Shown: positions 1 through 8,751, numbered from the stretch's first letter. The stretch: 64,000 nt of DNA from Bog-257 sp963846715 (GCA_963846715.1 CAWJXA010000013.1:310001-374000), one strand, 5' to 3'. Numbers and translations: made by a program. The notes: generated by a model not told the origin, from the sequence alone.

Positions 1-1
1 A

Positions 2-175
2 CGTAGCGGCGATCACATGCTGCTGGTTGAGGAGCGGCCGGGAATGCGGTTGCAAGCGAAGGTGGTCTGTCTGCAATCGGGTGCGCTGGGCGACGCCATT
101 CGGGTGCGGAACCTTGCAACTCATCGGGTATTGCTGGCGACCGTCACCGGCAAAGCTGAAGTCCGGGTGGAATGA
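2..175 (+). CDS. flgA: FlgA C-terminal fragment (flagellar P-ring chaperone)
   Basis: The 3' end of a gene cut by the window edge; 57 codons remain before TGA. The translated tail has the shape of the C-terminal SAF/FlgA domain: a GDHMLLVEE stretch, then LQSGALGDAIRVRN, then a short strand ending KAEVRVE. In this family the L..G..GD.I.VRN pattern is a recognisable end of FlgA, the periplasmic chaperone that helps FlgI form the P ring. Its stop overlaps the flgH start (ATGA), which fits the flgA-flgH-flgI order of flagellar operons. The identification rests on this tail and on context, since the N-terminal part is outside the window. Confidence 0.75.
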   Translation, partial: RSGDHMLLVEERPGMRLQAKVVCLQSGALGDAIRVRNLATHRVLLATVTGKAEVRVE

Positions 176-888
176 GGGCCATGAGGAAAATAGATCGAGC
201 AACTGTGTTCGCGGTACTGCTGTGCTGTGTGGCCGGACCGTGCTTCAGCAAGACGAAGCCCAAGAAGGACATGCTGTCCCCGTCATCGTTGAGTCAATTT
301 CTGGAGCGGGTGAAAGGCGCGCAGATGGCCACCACAACTTCTCCCGGCAGTCTATGGCCGTTGGAGGGTGGTCCACTCACTGATCTGGCGACCGATTACA
401 AGGCGCGGCACTTGAACGACCTCGTGATCATCCGCATCGTGGAGCAGACCCTGGCGCAGGCTTCGGGAGCGGTGGCCGCCCAGCGCACGTTTAGCTCGCA
501 ATCGGCGATCACGGCGTTGGCCGGACAATTAAATACCGGCGCGGTGAATCCGCTGTATTCCTTGAATTCCAACAGCAATCTGAAGGGCGCGGGAACCGCC
601 AACAGCCAATCGTTGCTCCAGACCAGCGTGGCCGGCCGGGTGGTGGCCATACTGCCCAACGGCAACATGGTGATCGAGGCGGAGCATGCGGTCAGCTTCA
701 ACCAGCAGGCGCAGACGATTATTCTGCGCGGCATAATCCGCCCCGGCGATATTCTCTCCGACAATTCCGTACTCTCCACCGCGGTCAGCGATCTTGAACT
801 CGAACTGAAAGGCAAAGGCGTGGTCAGCGACGCGACCCGCCAGCCCAACCTGTTTGTGCGCCTGTTGATGAAGCTGGCGAACTTCTGA
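172..888 (+). CDS. flgH: Flagellar L-ring protein FlgH
   Basis: Subunit of the outer-membrane L ring of the flagellar basal body. 238 residues, the usual size. The N-terminus has a hydrophobic signal segment (about residues 12-26), and the second half carries the typical FlgH features: VAGRVVAILPNGNMVIEAEH, then LRGIIRPGDI, then a strand-rich tail. The start used overlaps the flgA stop; an in-frame ATG at 181 is an alternative. FlgH is normally a lipoprotein. Here the cysteines in LLCCVAGPCFS do not make a good lipobox (proline sits before the last cysteine), so lipidation is doubtful. Followed by flgI after 8 bases. Confidence 0.93.
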   Translation: MRAMRKIDRATVFAVLLCCVAGPCFSKTKPKKDMLSPSSLSQFLERVKGAQMATTTSPGSLWPLEGGPLTDLATDYKARHLNDLVIIRIVEQTLAQASGAVAAQRTFSSQSAITALAGQLNTGAVNPLYSLNSNSNLKGAGTANSQSLLQTSVAGRVVAILPNGNMVIEAEHAVSFNQQAQTIILRGIIRPGDILSDNSVLSTAVSDLELELKGKGVVSDATRQPNLFVRLLMKLANF

Positions 889-896
889 GGAAGCAG

Positions 897-2006
897 ATGC
901 TGCGGTTTGCGATTCAATCTGTGTTGCTGGCCATCGTGCTGGCGCCCCCACTCGGCAACGCTCAGCCGACCCAGACCCATGTGCCCATCCGCGATCTGGC
1001 CAGCATCGAAGGGGTGCGCGAGAATCCCCTGATTGGCTACGGAATGGTCGTTGGATTGGCGGGCACCGGTGACCGTCGGCAAACCATATTCAGTACGCAG
1101 ACGCTGGGCAACATTCTGCTCAAGATGGGGGTGCAGATTCCTGCGGCTGCGGTCAGCGTGAAGAACGTGGCAGCAGTATTTGTAACCGCGTCACTGCCGC
1201 CTTTTGCCCGTCCCGGCTCGCAGATTGACGTGACCGTCTCGTCCATCGGTGACGCCACCAGCCTGGAGGGCGGAACTTTGCTGTTGGCGCCACTTTATGC
1301 AGCCGACGGTCAGGTCTACGGAGAAGCGCAGGGCCCCGTCACTCTGGGCGGATACAGCGCGGGCCGTGGCGGCAACACCAAACAGGTGAATCATCCAACC
1401 GCCGGGCGGGTCCCCAACGGCGGACTGGTGGAGCGTGACGTATCCATCGACCTGCGCAAGCTGCAGCGCATTGCTCTCCTGGTGCGCGATCCCGATTTTC
1501 GGGTTACCCGCGACATGGCGGCGGCCATCAATCAGGAACTCGGGCGGCCACTGGCAACCGCTATCGATAGCGAACGGGTAGAGCTGCAGAATATATCTCC
1601 CGCCGGCATACCGGAGCTGCTGGCGCGGCTGCTGAGTTTGAAAGTCGAAATCCATCCTCACGCCAAGGTCGTCGTCAGCGAGCGGACGGGAACGATCGTG
1701 ATGGGCAAGGATGTACGGCTAAGCGCGGTTTCCATCCTGCATGGCGATTTGTCCATCGAGATCGCAACCGACTATCAGGCTTCGCAACCCGCGCCTTTCA
1801 GCAATGGGCAAACCACCGTGGTCCCGCAAACCACGCTGGAAGCGAAGGACGACAAGACCAAGCGGATTGAGCTAAGCGAAGGGGCCAGTATCGAGCAACT
1901 GGTGAATGGGTTGCAGGCCATTGGAGCCACCGCACGCGACGTGGTTGCCATTCTCCAGGCCATCAAGGCAGCGGGCGCGCTGCAAGCCGACCTCGAGGTG
2001 ATCTGA
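897..2006 (+). CDS. flgI: Flagellar P-ring protein FlgI
   Basis: Builds the periplasmic P ring around the flagellar rod. 369 residues, full length. The signal peptide (about residues 1-22) is followed by the family hallmark RDLASIEGVRENPLIGYGMVVGL and later by NVAAVFVTASLPPFARPGSQIDVTVSSIGDA. The C-terminus (EGASIEQLVNGLQAIGA.ARDVVAILQAIKAAGAL) is also characteristic. It sits between flgH and a FlgJ-like gene in one transcription unit, with only 2 bases before the next start. Confidence 0.97.
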   Translation: MLRFAIQSVLLAIVLAPPLGNAQPTQTHVPIRDLASIEGVRENPLIGYGMVVGLAGTGDRRQTIFSTQTLGNILLKMGVQIPAAAVSVKNVAAVFVTASLPPFARPGSQIDVTVSSIGDATSLEGGTLLLAPLYAADGQVYGEAQGPVTLGGYSAGRGGNTKQVNHPTAGRVPNGGLVERDVSIDLRKLQRIALLVRDPDFRVTRDMAAAINQELGRPLATAIDSERVELQNISPAGIPELLARLLSLKVEIHPHAKVVVSERTGTIVMGKDVRLSAVSILHGDLSIEIATDYQASQPAPFSNGQTTVVPQTTLEAKDDKTKRIELSEGASIEQLVNGLQAIGATARDVVAILQAIKAAGALQADLEVI

Positions 2007-2008
2007 CC

Positions 2009-2374
2009 GTGGCAGTGCCCTTTCCAGCACCAACAAACTCGGTGGCGCTTGACGCGGGTCCGAGGCCGACGGCGCAGCCTCCTGACAAGTTGGCGAAAGC
2101 GGCGCAGGAGTTCGAGGCCATCCTGCTGACCAGCTGGCTGGAAAAGATGAACCAGGGATTTGTGGGATCGGAGGAGAGCCAGGATCCCGCGCATGACACC
2201 GTCAGCAGCCTGGGTACCCAGGCTATTGCCTCCGCTCTGGCGGCACGAGGAGGAATCGGAATCGCCCACATGCTGCTGCGGCAGTTGCAGCCTGGCAAGG
2301 CGGCGGCCAGCGAACAGAGCGTCTCGGCCAGCTTCCCACCGGCCGACGCCAGGAAAACGCCCAAGAAAGATTAA
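2009..2374 (+). CDS. flgJ: FlgJ-like rod-binding protein (N-terminal domain only)
   Basis: 121 residues starting at GTG two bases after the flgI stop. It matches the rod-binding domain of FlgJ: a helix KLAKAAQEFEAILLTSWLEKM followed by a second block ending ALAARGGIGIAHMLLRQL. The peptidoglycan-hydrolase domain that FlgJ carries in gammaproteobacteria is absent, as is usual in many other phyla where a separate muramidase does that job. Role by family: rod cap or scaffold during rod assembly through the peptidoglycan layer. Confidence 0.85.
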   Translation: MAVPFPAPTNSVALDAGPRPTAQPPDKLAKAAQEFEAILLTSWLEKMNQGFVGSEESQDPAHDTVSSLGTQAIASALAARGGIGIAHMLLRQLQPGKAAASEQSVSASFPPADARKTPKKD

Positions 2375-2435
2375 AGGTTTCTTATCGATTGCCGATCACT
2401 CAATTGCAGGGAAATACATAGCATGAGGTACCGCG

Positions 2436-2735
2436 ATGAGAATTGACTTAAATCCGTCAGCCATGCCGGAGCTGGACCGCAGCAAGGGCGCCACTTCCGG
2501 ATCGAAGACGCAGGACCTGACAAATCGGCCATCGGCGAGCGCTGAGGACGTGACCCATCTATCGACCGGGAGCGATGGGGTTCAAATTCTTAAGGCAGAA
2601 CTGGACAAGCTGCCTGACATCCGCGCGCAGAGAGTGGATTCACTGAGGCAGGCCCTCGCGACTGGCCCCTATCAGATGTCTCCGCAGCGGATCGCGGACG
2701 CGATGTTGGCGGACGGGGGGCTGAATCTGGGTTGA
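2436..2735 (+). CDS. flgM: Anti-sigma-28 factor FlgM
   Basis: 99 residues, the normal FlgM size. It starts with MRIDLNPS and has the sigma-28 binding helices in the second half: VQILKAELDKLPDIRAQRVDSLR, then YQMSPQRIADAML. By family it holds FliA inactive until the hook-basal body is complete and is then exported. The first half is polar and low in hydrophobic residues, as expected for the disordered part of FlgM. It is followed by flgN and flgK, the usual late-flagellar neighbourhood. Confidence 0.92.
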   Translation: MRIDLNPSAMPELDRSKGATSGSKTQDLTNRPSASAEDVTHLSTGSDGVQILKAELDKLPDIRAQRVDSLRQALATGPYQMSPQRIADAMLADGGLNLG

Positions 2736-2770
2736 GGCCCCGGCTGCCCTGAGCAAAAGGATGGCTCGCC

Positions 2771-2956
2771 ATGGAGTTAGGCACGGACCGTCTGGAAGCG
2801 ACGTCGCGGACCCAGGAGCGCCCCTTCAGCACCACTGCGGACGAGCGCAGGCGGCGACTGCCGCGGCGGCACAAGGACGAAGTTAGGCCCGCGGAAACCG
2901 AGATAGAAGATCTGGCGGCGGACGAGGACAGTCATCAGTTGGACGACATCGTCTAG
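2771..2956 (+). CDS. Small charged ORF between flgM and flgN
   Basis: 61 codons, preceded by AAAGGA at a reasonable distance from ATG. The product is very polar, rich in Arg, Glu and Asp (ERRRRLPRRHKDEVRP, then an acidic tail EIEDLAADEDSHQLDDIV), with no hydrophobic segment. It fills the space between flgM and flgN exactly, and its stop is 10 bases before the next ATG. I do not recognise a family. It may be a small flagellar-assembly accessory protein or a chance ORF; placement and a ribosome site argue mildly for a real gene. Confidence 0.4.
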   Translation: MELGTDRLEATSRTQERPFSTTADERRRRLPRRHKDEVRPAETEIEDLAADEDSHQLDDIV

Positions 2957-2966
2957 GAGTTGCGAC

Positions 2967-3362
2967 ATGACCCCGGATATTGCATCGGTGAACTCTTTGG
3001 TTCCATCCGAGATCGACCAGGAGCTGGTACTGCTGGAAACCTTGAAAGAGTTGCTTACGAACGCGATGGGCTGCTTGAGCGGCGGCGAAGCCGGAAACCT
3101 GGTGGAGACCAGCCGGCAAATCAGCTTAACGGCAACTGACCTGATGGCGCGAGCCGGCCAGTTTGCCCATTTGCCATCCACGCCTGAGGAACAGCAAGAG
3201 CGGCGCAAGTTGCTGGCCGAGTTGGGCCAGCAGCGCTCCTTTTGCCGCGCCGTGCTACGGCGCTGGCGGCGTACGCTGCTTCTGCGAAAGCGGTTACTGG
3301 CGCTGCAAAGCGAACCTGAAAGCTACGCGGAGACAATGGAAGAGAATCTGGTCGTGATATGA
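2967..3362 (+). CDS. flgN: FlgN-like export chaperone for hook-junction proteins
   Basis: 131 residues, almost entirely helical, with the FlgN-type pattern of an N-terminal helix ELVLLETLKELLTNAM and a second long helix with an RR-LLAELGQQRSFCRAVLRRWRR segment. By family FlgN is the cytosolic chaperone of FlgK and FlgL, and this gene lies directly before flgK, overlapping its start by 4 bases. AGGAG precedes the ATG by 7 bases. Sequence similarity in this family is low, so the call depends partly on position. Confidence 0.72.
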   Translation: MTPDIASVNSLVPSEIDQELVLLETLKELLTNAMGCLSGGEAGNLVETSRQISLTATDLMARAGQFAHLPSTPEEQQERRKLLAELGQQRSFCRAVLRRWRRTLLLRKRLLALQSEPESYAETMEENLVVI

Positions 3363-4729
3363 GCAGCCTGATGGGTACAATGTCGATCGCGCTGGGGGCC
3401 CTTGAAGCCCAGCAGGCGGGCATGGAGGCGACGACCAACAATATTGCCAACCTGAATACCCCGGGCTACACGCGCCAGCGGCCGCTTCTGGAAGAGGCCG
3501 ATCCGGTGATTCAGAACGGAATGGCCTTCGGCAATGGAGTTGAGCTGAAAGGTATTCAGAGCTTGCGCGACAGCATTCTTGAGTTGCAGATTGGCGACGA
3601 AACCCAGCAGCAGGGAAAATCGCAAGCTTTGGTCAGTGCCATGAGCCAGGTGCAGACGTTGTTTCCCGATGACACCACCGGGATTGGTCAGCAGATCAGC
3701 AACTTCTTTCAGAGCTTGAATAGCCTCTCCACCAATCCCTCCGACACCACCCTGCGACAGGGCGTCCTGTCGGCTGCGAAGGGAGTGGCTTCAGCGTTCA
3801 AGAATGCGTCCGCCCAGTTAAGTTCGGTGAGCAGCGGGATCGACCAAAACGTGCAGCAAGCGGTGGGCGAGGTCAATCAGATTACTCAGCAGATTGCCCA
3901 AATCAACCGTCAGCTGAACCAGGTCAACAGCAGCAGCCAGGATTACGGCAGTTTCCTCGACCAACGTGACAACTTGGTGCAGCAGCTTTCGGGCTTGATC
4001 GACGTGTCGGTGATGAACGACGGATCGTCGCTGACCCTGACCACCAAGCAAGGAACGCCGTTGGTAGTGGATGGCAAGAGTTTTGCGCTGAGCACTGCGC
4101 TGAATACCGGTAGCGGAACGCAACATGTTTACACGCAGGACGGAAGCGACATCACAGGGAAGGTTTCCGGCGGCCAATTAGGTGGCCTGGTGCAGGCGCG
4201 CGATCAGGTGCTGGCTGCGGTGCAGACTCAGCTAGACTCGCTGGCAAGCGGATTCTCGCAGGCCATGAATGCCGCCAACGCCAAAGGCTTCGATCTGCAT
4301 GGCAATGCCGGCGGCGACCTGTTCACCACGCCGGCGGGAGCCGGCGCGGCAGCCGGCATGACGGTGGCGATCAGCGATCCCACGCTGCTGGCGGCCAGTT
4401 CCGACGGCACCACCGGAAGCAATGGAAACATCGTCAATCTCTCCGCCGTCGCCAATCAAGCGGTCGCGAATGGTCTGACACCAACCCAGGCATACGCGAA
4501 CCTGGTATTCCAGGCGGGGAGCGTCGTCAGCGATGGCACCACCGAGCTAAACGCCAGCAATACCATGCTGCAGCAGTTGCAGCAGCAGGAGTCCTCCATC
4601 AGCGGCGTGTCGCTGGATGAAGAGGCTTCGAATCTTCTGCTCTACCAGCGGGCATACCAGGCGGCGGCGCAGGCGGTCACGACGGTCAACCAGATGCTGC
4701 AAACCGCGATCAATATGAAGGCGACATGA
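3359..4729 (+). CDS. flgK: Flagellar hook-associated protein FlgK (HAP1)
   Basis: 456 residues. The N-terminus SIALGALEAQQAGMEATTNNIANLNTPGYTRQR is the axial-protein motif that defines FlgK, and the C-terminus (GVSLDEEASNLLLYQRAYQAAAQAVTTVNQML) is the matching terminal coiled coil. The middle is a Gln/Asn-rich variable domain. It forms the first hook-filament junction layer. ATG overlaps the flgN stop and its own stop overlaps the flgL start (ATGA), so the three are translationally coupled. Confidence 0.96.
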   Translation: MSSLMGTMSIALGALEAQQAGMEATTNNIANLNTPGYTRQRPLLEEADPVIQNGMAFGNGVELKGIQSLRDSILELQIGDETQQQGKSQALVSAMSQVQTLFPDDTTGIGQQISNFFQSLNSLSTNPSDTTLRQGVLSAAKGVASAFKNASAQLSSVSSGIDQNVQQAVGEVNQITQQIAQINRQLNQVNSSSQDYGSFLDQRDNLVQQLSGLIDVSVMNDGSSLTLTTKQGTPLVVDGKSFALSTALNTGSGTQHVYTQDGSDITGKVSGGQLGGLVQARDQVLAAVQTQLDSLASGFSQAMNAANAKGFDLHGNAGGDLFTTPAGAGAAAGMTVAISDPTLLAASSDGTTGSNGNIVNLSAVANQAVANGLTPTQAYANLVFQAGSVVSDGTTELNASNTMLQQLQQQESSISGVSLDEEASNLLLYQRAYQAAAQAVTTVNQMLQTAINMKAT

Positions 4730-5637
4730 GGATCTCTCCTGATACATCGCAGACGTTGCTGAATGCTCTGAACGCCGCTAATTTGGCGGAACAGACCGCC
4801 CTGACCCAATTGACCACCGGCAAGCGCGTAAACGTCGATTCCGACGATCCGGCGGCGGCGGCGCGTCAGGTCGGGCTGGCCGCACAATCCGATAGCTGCG
4901 ATCAGTTTCTGCGCAGCATTTCAAGTGTGTCGTCGGAATTGCAGACCGCCGATTCGGCATTGAATTCCGGCGTTACGGCGCTGCAACGGGCCATTACCCT
5001 AGGGGTTGAGGGCGCCAACGGGACCATGTCACAGCAGGACCGCGCCTCCTTGGCGAGTGAGATCCAGAGCATTTCACAGCAGATGCTGGGCCTCGCCAAC
5101 CTGAGCTACAACGGAAAATACGTTTTCGCCGGCACTGCCGATTCACAGCCTCCCTACGTAGCCGACGCGACCGCGCCCGGGGGGGTTCGCTATCAGGGCA
5201 ACGATTCGGTCAATCAGGTCGAGGTAGAAGCCGGGCAGTCGGTTGCCGTCAATCAGCCAGGCAGCCAGCTGTTTTCGGCAGCGGGAGCCAACGTTTTTCA
5301 GGCGTTAAACGATCTGGCAAGCGCTCTGCAATCGGCTAGCAGCACCACCGACGACATCAGCAATGCTACCGATGAAGTCCGGGCTGCCTACAACCAGATG
5401 AATTCGGCGCGAGTGTTTTACGGTACTACGGAGGACCAACTCACTTCCACGCAGGACTTCCTCAACAGCGAGCGGCTGCAACTGACCCAGCAAACCAGTG
5501 ATACGGTCGGCGTGGATGCAGCCCAGGCGGCTACAAATCTTTCTAATGCCGAAGCGGCGCGCAACGCTGCCTTGCAGGCTGCCGCCAGCGTTGGCAACCT
5601 CAGTCTCTTTAACTACCTCAACACTCCGCAAGCTTAA
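4726..5637 (+). CDS. flgL: Flagellar hook-associated protein FlgL (HAP3)
   Basis: 303 residues, related to flagellin at both ends: MRISPDTSQTLLNALNAANLAEQTALTQLTTGKRVN at the start and a helical tail with VDAAQAATNLSNAEAARNAALQAAASV. A central GLANLSYNGKYVFAGTADSQPPY block is typical of FlgL. It makes the second junction layer to which the filament attaches. It is the last flagellar gene of this block; the next gene is unrelated and 37 bases away. Confidence 0.95.
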   Translation: MRISPDTSQTLLNALNAANLAEQTALTQLTTGKRVNVDSDDPAAAARQVGLAAQSDSCDQFLRSISSVSSELQTADSALNSGVTALQRAITLGVEGANGTMSQQDRASLASEIQSISQQMLGLANLSYNGKYVFAGTADSQPPYVADATAPGGVRYQGNDSVNQVEVEAGQSVAVNQPGSQLFSAAGANVFQALNDLASALQSASSTTDDISNATDEVRAAYNQMNSARVFYGTTEDQLTSTQDFLNSERLQLTQQTSDTVGVDAAQAATNLSNAEAARNAALQAAASVGNLSLFNYLNTPQA

Positions 5638-5674
5638 GCGCCGCAGCGCGGCAAAGTGGTACGCTGTTCGCGCC

Positions 5675-6175
5675 ATGACTGCGGACGAAGTCAAACAACT
5701 GCTGCAACTGAAGCCTCTGTCCATTGAGGGCGGCTTCTTTCGTGAAACTTATCGCTCACGCTGGAACGTGTCGGCGGAATACTTGCCCGAAGGCACTCGC
5801 GGCGCGCGCTCCATCGGTACGGCCATCTATTACATGATTACGCCGGAGACGTTCTCAGCGCTGCACCGGCTACCCGGCTCGGAGGTCTTTCACTTCTATC
5901 TCGGTGATCCGGCGGTAATGCTGCAGTTGCTGCCCGATCGGAGTTCGTTGACTATAACTCTCGGCAGCGATCTCGCCCGCGGGCAACAACCGCAAGTGGT
6001 AGTTCGCGGAGGAGTATGGCAGGGATGCAAGCTGGCACCCGGTGGCAACTTTGCACTCATGGGAACCACCATGTCGCCGGGTTTCGACTACGCCGACTAT
6101 GAGAATGGGGACCGCGAACAATTGATCGCACAATATCCGAAGGCGGCGGAGTCGGTCAGGGAGTACACGCGGTAA
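5675..6175 (+). CDS. DUF985 / cupin_5 family protein
   Basis: 166 residues from ATG at 5675; the open frame runs further upstream into flgL but the homologous part begins with MTADEVKQLLQLKPL. The product has the DUF985 cupin features: EGGFFRETYRS near the start, TAIYYMITPETFSALHRLPGSEVFHFYLGDP in the middle, and GGNFALMGTTMSPGFDYADYENGDR near the end. The beta-barrel family is widespread and its function is not settled; sugar-related binding has been suggested for members. Located after flgL but probably not functionally linked to it. Confidence 0.88.
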   Translation: MTADEVKQLLQLKPLSIEGGFFRETYRSRWNVSAEYLPEGTRGARSIGTAIYYMITPETFSALHRLPGSEVFHFYLGDPAVMLQLLPDRSSLTITLGSDLARGQQPQVVVRGGVWQGCKLAPGGNFALMGTTMSPGFDYADYENGDREQLIAQYPKAAESVREYTR

Positions 6176-6408
6176 AACAAGCGATCACGGATCGGCGCAG
6201 ATTAACACAGCTTGGCTTTGCAGCTAAGTCAACCTACGAGACTAGGCAGAAGAAAGCCGCGACTCAACCATCCGATGGGAGCAGACGCGTTCAGCTTGGC
6301 GGAGTTGAAGCGCGCCAATTCGCAAGACGCTAAGAGAAGGGACGGCACTCGCGCTCGGACGCCGCCCCTGTTGACTCGCAGAAATTTGCTTCTCCGCTAT
6401 CTCGTTGG
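6176..6408. other. Intergenic stretch between convergent genes
   Basis: About 230 bases between the DUF985 gene and the convergent YGTT-repeat gene. I see no convincing ORF, RNA gene or strong terminator hairpin here. Confidence 0.4.
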
Positions 6409-7734
6409 TCAGAGATGCTTGTCGCATCCGGAGCTATCGTCCGGCGGAGGCGTGAATTCGAAGATCACACCGTAGCCATGGGACCCGCCGCTCGACGTTG
6501 TGCCGTAGACATTGCCACTTGCATCGAGGACGACGCTTCCCATAGGATTTGCTCCGTCACTGCCGCCCGTGAAGTCATAGGATGAGCGCAACCAATAGCC
6601 GCCACAACCGTGTCCCAACAGGAATATAGTTCCGGCTCCGTGCGCGCCGTCCTGATACGTCGTCCCGTAGAGACTCGCGGCTGCATCCATCGTCATGCTG
6701 GCCCACGATCCCGGAGCGTCGCCAGTTCCCGTGAAGCTGTAGAGCACAGGCCACCAGGGAATACTGGAGAAAGCTGTGCCGCCACCTTGTGCACCTCCCC
6801 AGGCCGTCGTGCCATAAAAGTAGCCAGACTGATCGAGGATCACGCCGCCCCAGGGATTTCCACCATCGCTAGCACCCTGAAAGGCATAGGCTGTGCTCTC
6901 CGTCCAACCGGATCCCGTACGCGTAAGCTTGAAGACCGTACCGCAGCTGTAATAGGCGCAGCCATAATCGCCGCCGACGACAGCGGTGCCGTAGAGGTTG
7001 CCGGCTTGATCGAAGACTACTCCGCTTGCCGGGTAATACCCATCGCCTCCGCCGGTAAAGCTGTAAATTATGCTTTCCGTCCCGCCCGTTCCTGAGCGGG
7101 TCAACTTAACTACGGTGCCCCCGTCGTATGCTCCCCCCATGTCAGTGGTCAAGTAAATATTGCCTTCAGCATCGAAGGTGACAGGACTAAACGCGGGCTG
7201 GCTTCCGTCGGGCGACCCTTGGAACTGATACAGCACTGTTTCCGTCCAGCCAGCCAAAAAGTTAGCAGAGACTCGTGCAGGTGGTTTCAAGTTGAAAACC
7301 GTGCCATTACCATTTCCTCCGGCGTTCGTGGTCCCGTAGAGGGATCCGTCCGGTCCAAAGACAAGGGAAGCGGCGGGAGCTGCCCCGTCGGCTCCTCCAG
7401 AAAAAGCGTAGAGCGGGGTGAATATCCATCCTGAGCCTTGGGGAGCAAGGCGGAAGACGGTACCGGCACCGCCACGACCTCCGGCATAGGCTGTTCCATA
7501 GAGATTTCCCGCGGCATCCATAGTCAGGCCGGCGTAGGGAGTTGCCCCATCCGCTTTGCCGGTGAAGTTGTAGAGCACTTTGTAGGTCTGCGCCTGTGCG
7601 GGTTGCACGGTGAGAGTCAGGAACAAAAATACGAATACCAGGAATAGGAGCAGAAGCATGATGGCGAGGGCTGCACTTTCGGGTCGCAGGCTCGCGCCGA
7701 AAACCACATTTGGAAATCGCGCCTTGGGATGCAT
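6409..7734 (-). CDS. Exported YGTT-repeat (HAF / Gloeo_Verruco) protein 1
   Basis: 441 residues from the ATG at 7734, which follows AAAGGAGG by a good distance; the longer open frame to 7905 has no such site. The signal segment is long and very hydrophobic (LAIMLLLLFLVFVFLFLTL) and ends in QPAQAQT. After it come eight or so repeats of about 45 residues, each with a core like GNLYGTTxxGG and YSFTGGGDG, the pattern of the TIGR03803-type repeat found in Acidobacteria, Verrucomicrobia and Gloeobacter. Probably a secreted beta-propeller-like protein of unknown role. A paralogue lies at 18021-19362. Confidence 0.85.
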   Translation of the reverse strand: MHPKARFPNVVFGASLRPESAALAIMLLLLFLVFVFLFLTLTVQPAQAQTYKVLYNFTGKADGATPYAGLTMDAAGNLYGTAYAGGRGGAGTVFRLAPQGSGWIFTPLYAFSGGADGAAPAASLVFGPDGSLYGTTNAGGNGNGTVFNLKPPARVSANFLAGWTETVLYQFQGSPDGSQPAFSPVTFDAEGNIYLTTDMGGAYDGGTVVKLTRSGTGGTESIIYSFTGGGDGYYPASGVVFDQAGNLYGTAVVGGDYGCAYYSCGTVFKLTRTGSGWTESTAYAFQGASDGGNPWGGVILDQSGYFYGTTAWGGAQGGGTAFSSIPWWPVLYSFTGTGDAPGSWASMTMDAAASLYGTTYQDGAHGAGTIFLLGHGCGGYWLRSSYDFTGGSDGANPMGSVVLDASGNVYGTTSSGGSHGYGVIFEFTPPPDDSSGCDKHL

Positions 7735-8077
7735 GGGTTGTACCTCCTTTACTAGGTGGCTCCGATGAAGTTGACCAAAGGAAGAGGCGCAGTGGCCGGG
7801 TCTCGGGAAGAAACTTGAGGGGCTTGTTCTCGCGCAAACTCGAAAGGAGTGGGTGGGAGAAAGGCCGGGAAATCTTCTCCCCAGACACCCATCAGAATTA
7901 CACACTCGCTGACGTTGGTTGTCAGTGACTTATGAAGCAGAGAGAAGTGATAAGGCAAAAAAGAGAGCGACCGCCGAGTTCTACCGATAAACTCGCGGGT
8001 TCGATTTGTTCTTGAACGAAACCTTGCAAATACGCAGCGACAGTGGTTAAGCCTTTCTCGCGCTTTCCGAGCCGGTG
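7735..8077. other. Intergenic stretch
   Basis: About 340 bases upstream of the YGTT-repeat gene 1. Beyond its ribosome-binding site (AAAGGAGG near 7745-7752) I see no gene and no clear promoter. The open frames listed here on either strand lack coding character. Confidence 0.4.
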
Positions 8078-8459
8078 CTACTTGCCGCTGTCAGAGGCCT
8101 GGATTTTTTCTAGGACAATAGTGTGCGATCCGCCGCGAACGTAGGCTTTGCCGGTGGCGGTCACGCGTTCACCGGCAAATTTCAGTAGACGATCGTTTCT
8201 GGCCCGACGAGGGAGTTTTGTCGGAGATCGGCCAGTAGATATTTCCATCGTCGGCCAGAATTACCAACGGCGATCCGGCCTTCGCGCATTTAAGGGCGCA
8301 ATCGCGGCTGATCGGCTTGTCCAAACCCTTGGTGATGGCACAGGCCGAATCCAGCACCCAGCCACTGATGGAAACCTGTTCGGGCTTGACGTCCCAGGCC
8401 CATGACAAACATACAACTGTAACGAGGGTAAGCAGCAGCATTGCAGGACGGAATTTCAT
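8078..8459 (-). CDS. Short exported protein, frame broken once
   Basis: Reads MKFRPAMLLLTLVTVVCLSWA (signal peptide) then a mature domain with VSISGWVLDSACAITKGL, RDCALKCAKAGSPLVILADDGNIYWPI. The listed frame then ends early at 8169, but removing one A from the AAA at 8196-8198 continues it as NDRLLKFAGERVTATGKAYVRGG up to a stop at 8078, giving 126 residues. I recognise the layout (conserved Cys, SPLV...D.G..Y, then G..V..TG) as an acidobacterial exported domain without known function. It lies 46 bases downstream of the molybdoenzyme operon and may belong to it. The break is more likely a sequence error than decay. Confidence 0.6.
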
Positions 8460-8505
8460 TACGATTCACCCCGTATTCTGGAGCGCTCTCTATTTCGCCG
8501 GCACG

Positions 8506-8751
8506 TTACATTTTCTCGCATCTTCCGGTTGTGTGACATGCGCGAAGCTTCGAGGCACAGTTTCCCGGCTCGGCCAATTCGCCATCAGGGCCGATGCACG
8601 TCTGAGTGTGCATGCACCAGAACAGGCCGTCGTTAGTAGGAGGAACCGTCGAATCGCGGTCCGTCGCGATGAATTGTCCCTTCCAGCGGAGAGCCGGGCA
8701 AAGGTCTTCGCGATTGGTATCGAAACGCACAGCGTCGAGGTTCATCGTCAT
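8506..8751 (-). CDS. Small Cys-rich protein coupled to the molybdoenzyme operon
   Basis: 81 residues starting MTMNLDAVRFDTNREDLC at 8751; the ATG overlaps the stop of the FAD-subunit gene (ATGA). It has six cysteines spread as DLCPAL, FWCMHTQTC, GNCASK, RACHTTGRCEKM and no hydrophobic segment or signal peptide. I do not know a named family. Its coupling to the FAD subunit suggests a role in cofactor loading, maturation or electron transfer for that enzyme, which is inference only. Confidence 0.6.
   Translation of the reverse strand: MTMNLDAVRFDTNREDLCPALRWKGQFIATDRDSTVPPTNDGLFWCMHTQTCIGPDGELAEPGNCASKLRACHTTGRCEKM

Noticed and set aside
529..1661. Minus-strand open frames across flgH and flgI
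   Set aside because: Shadows of strong plus-strand genes with clear families.
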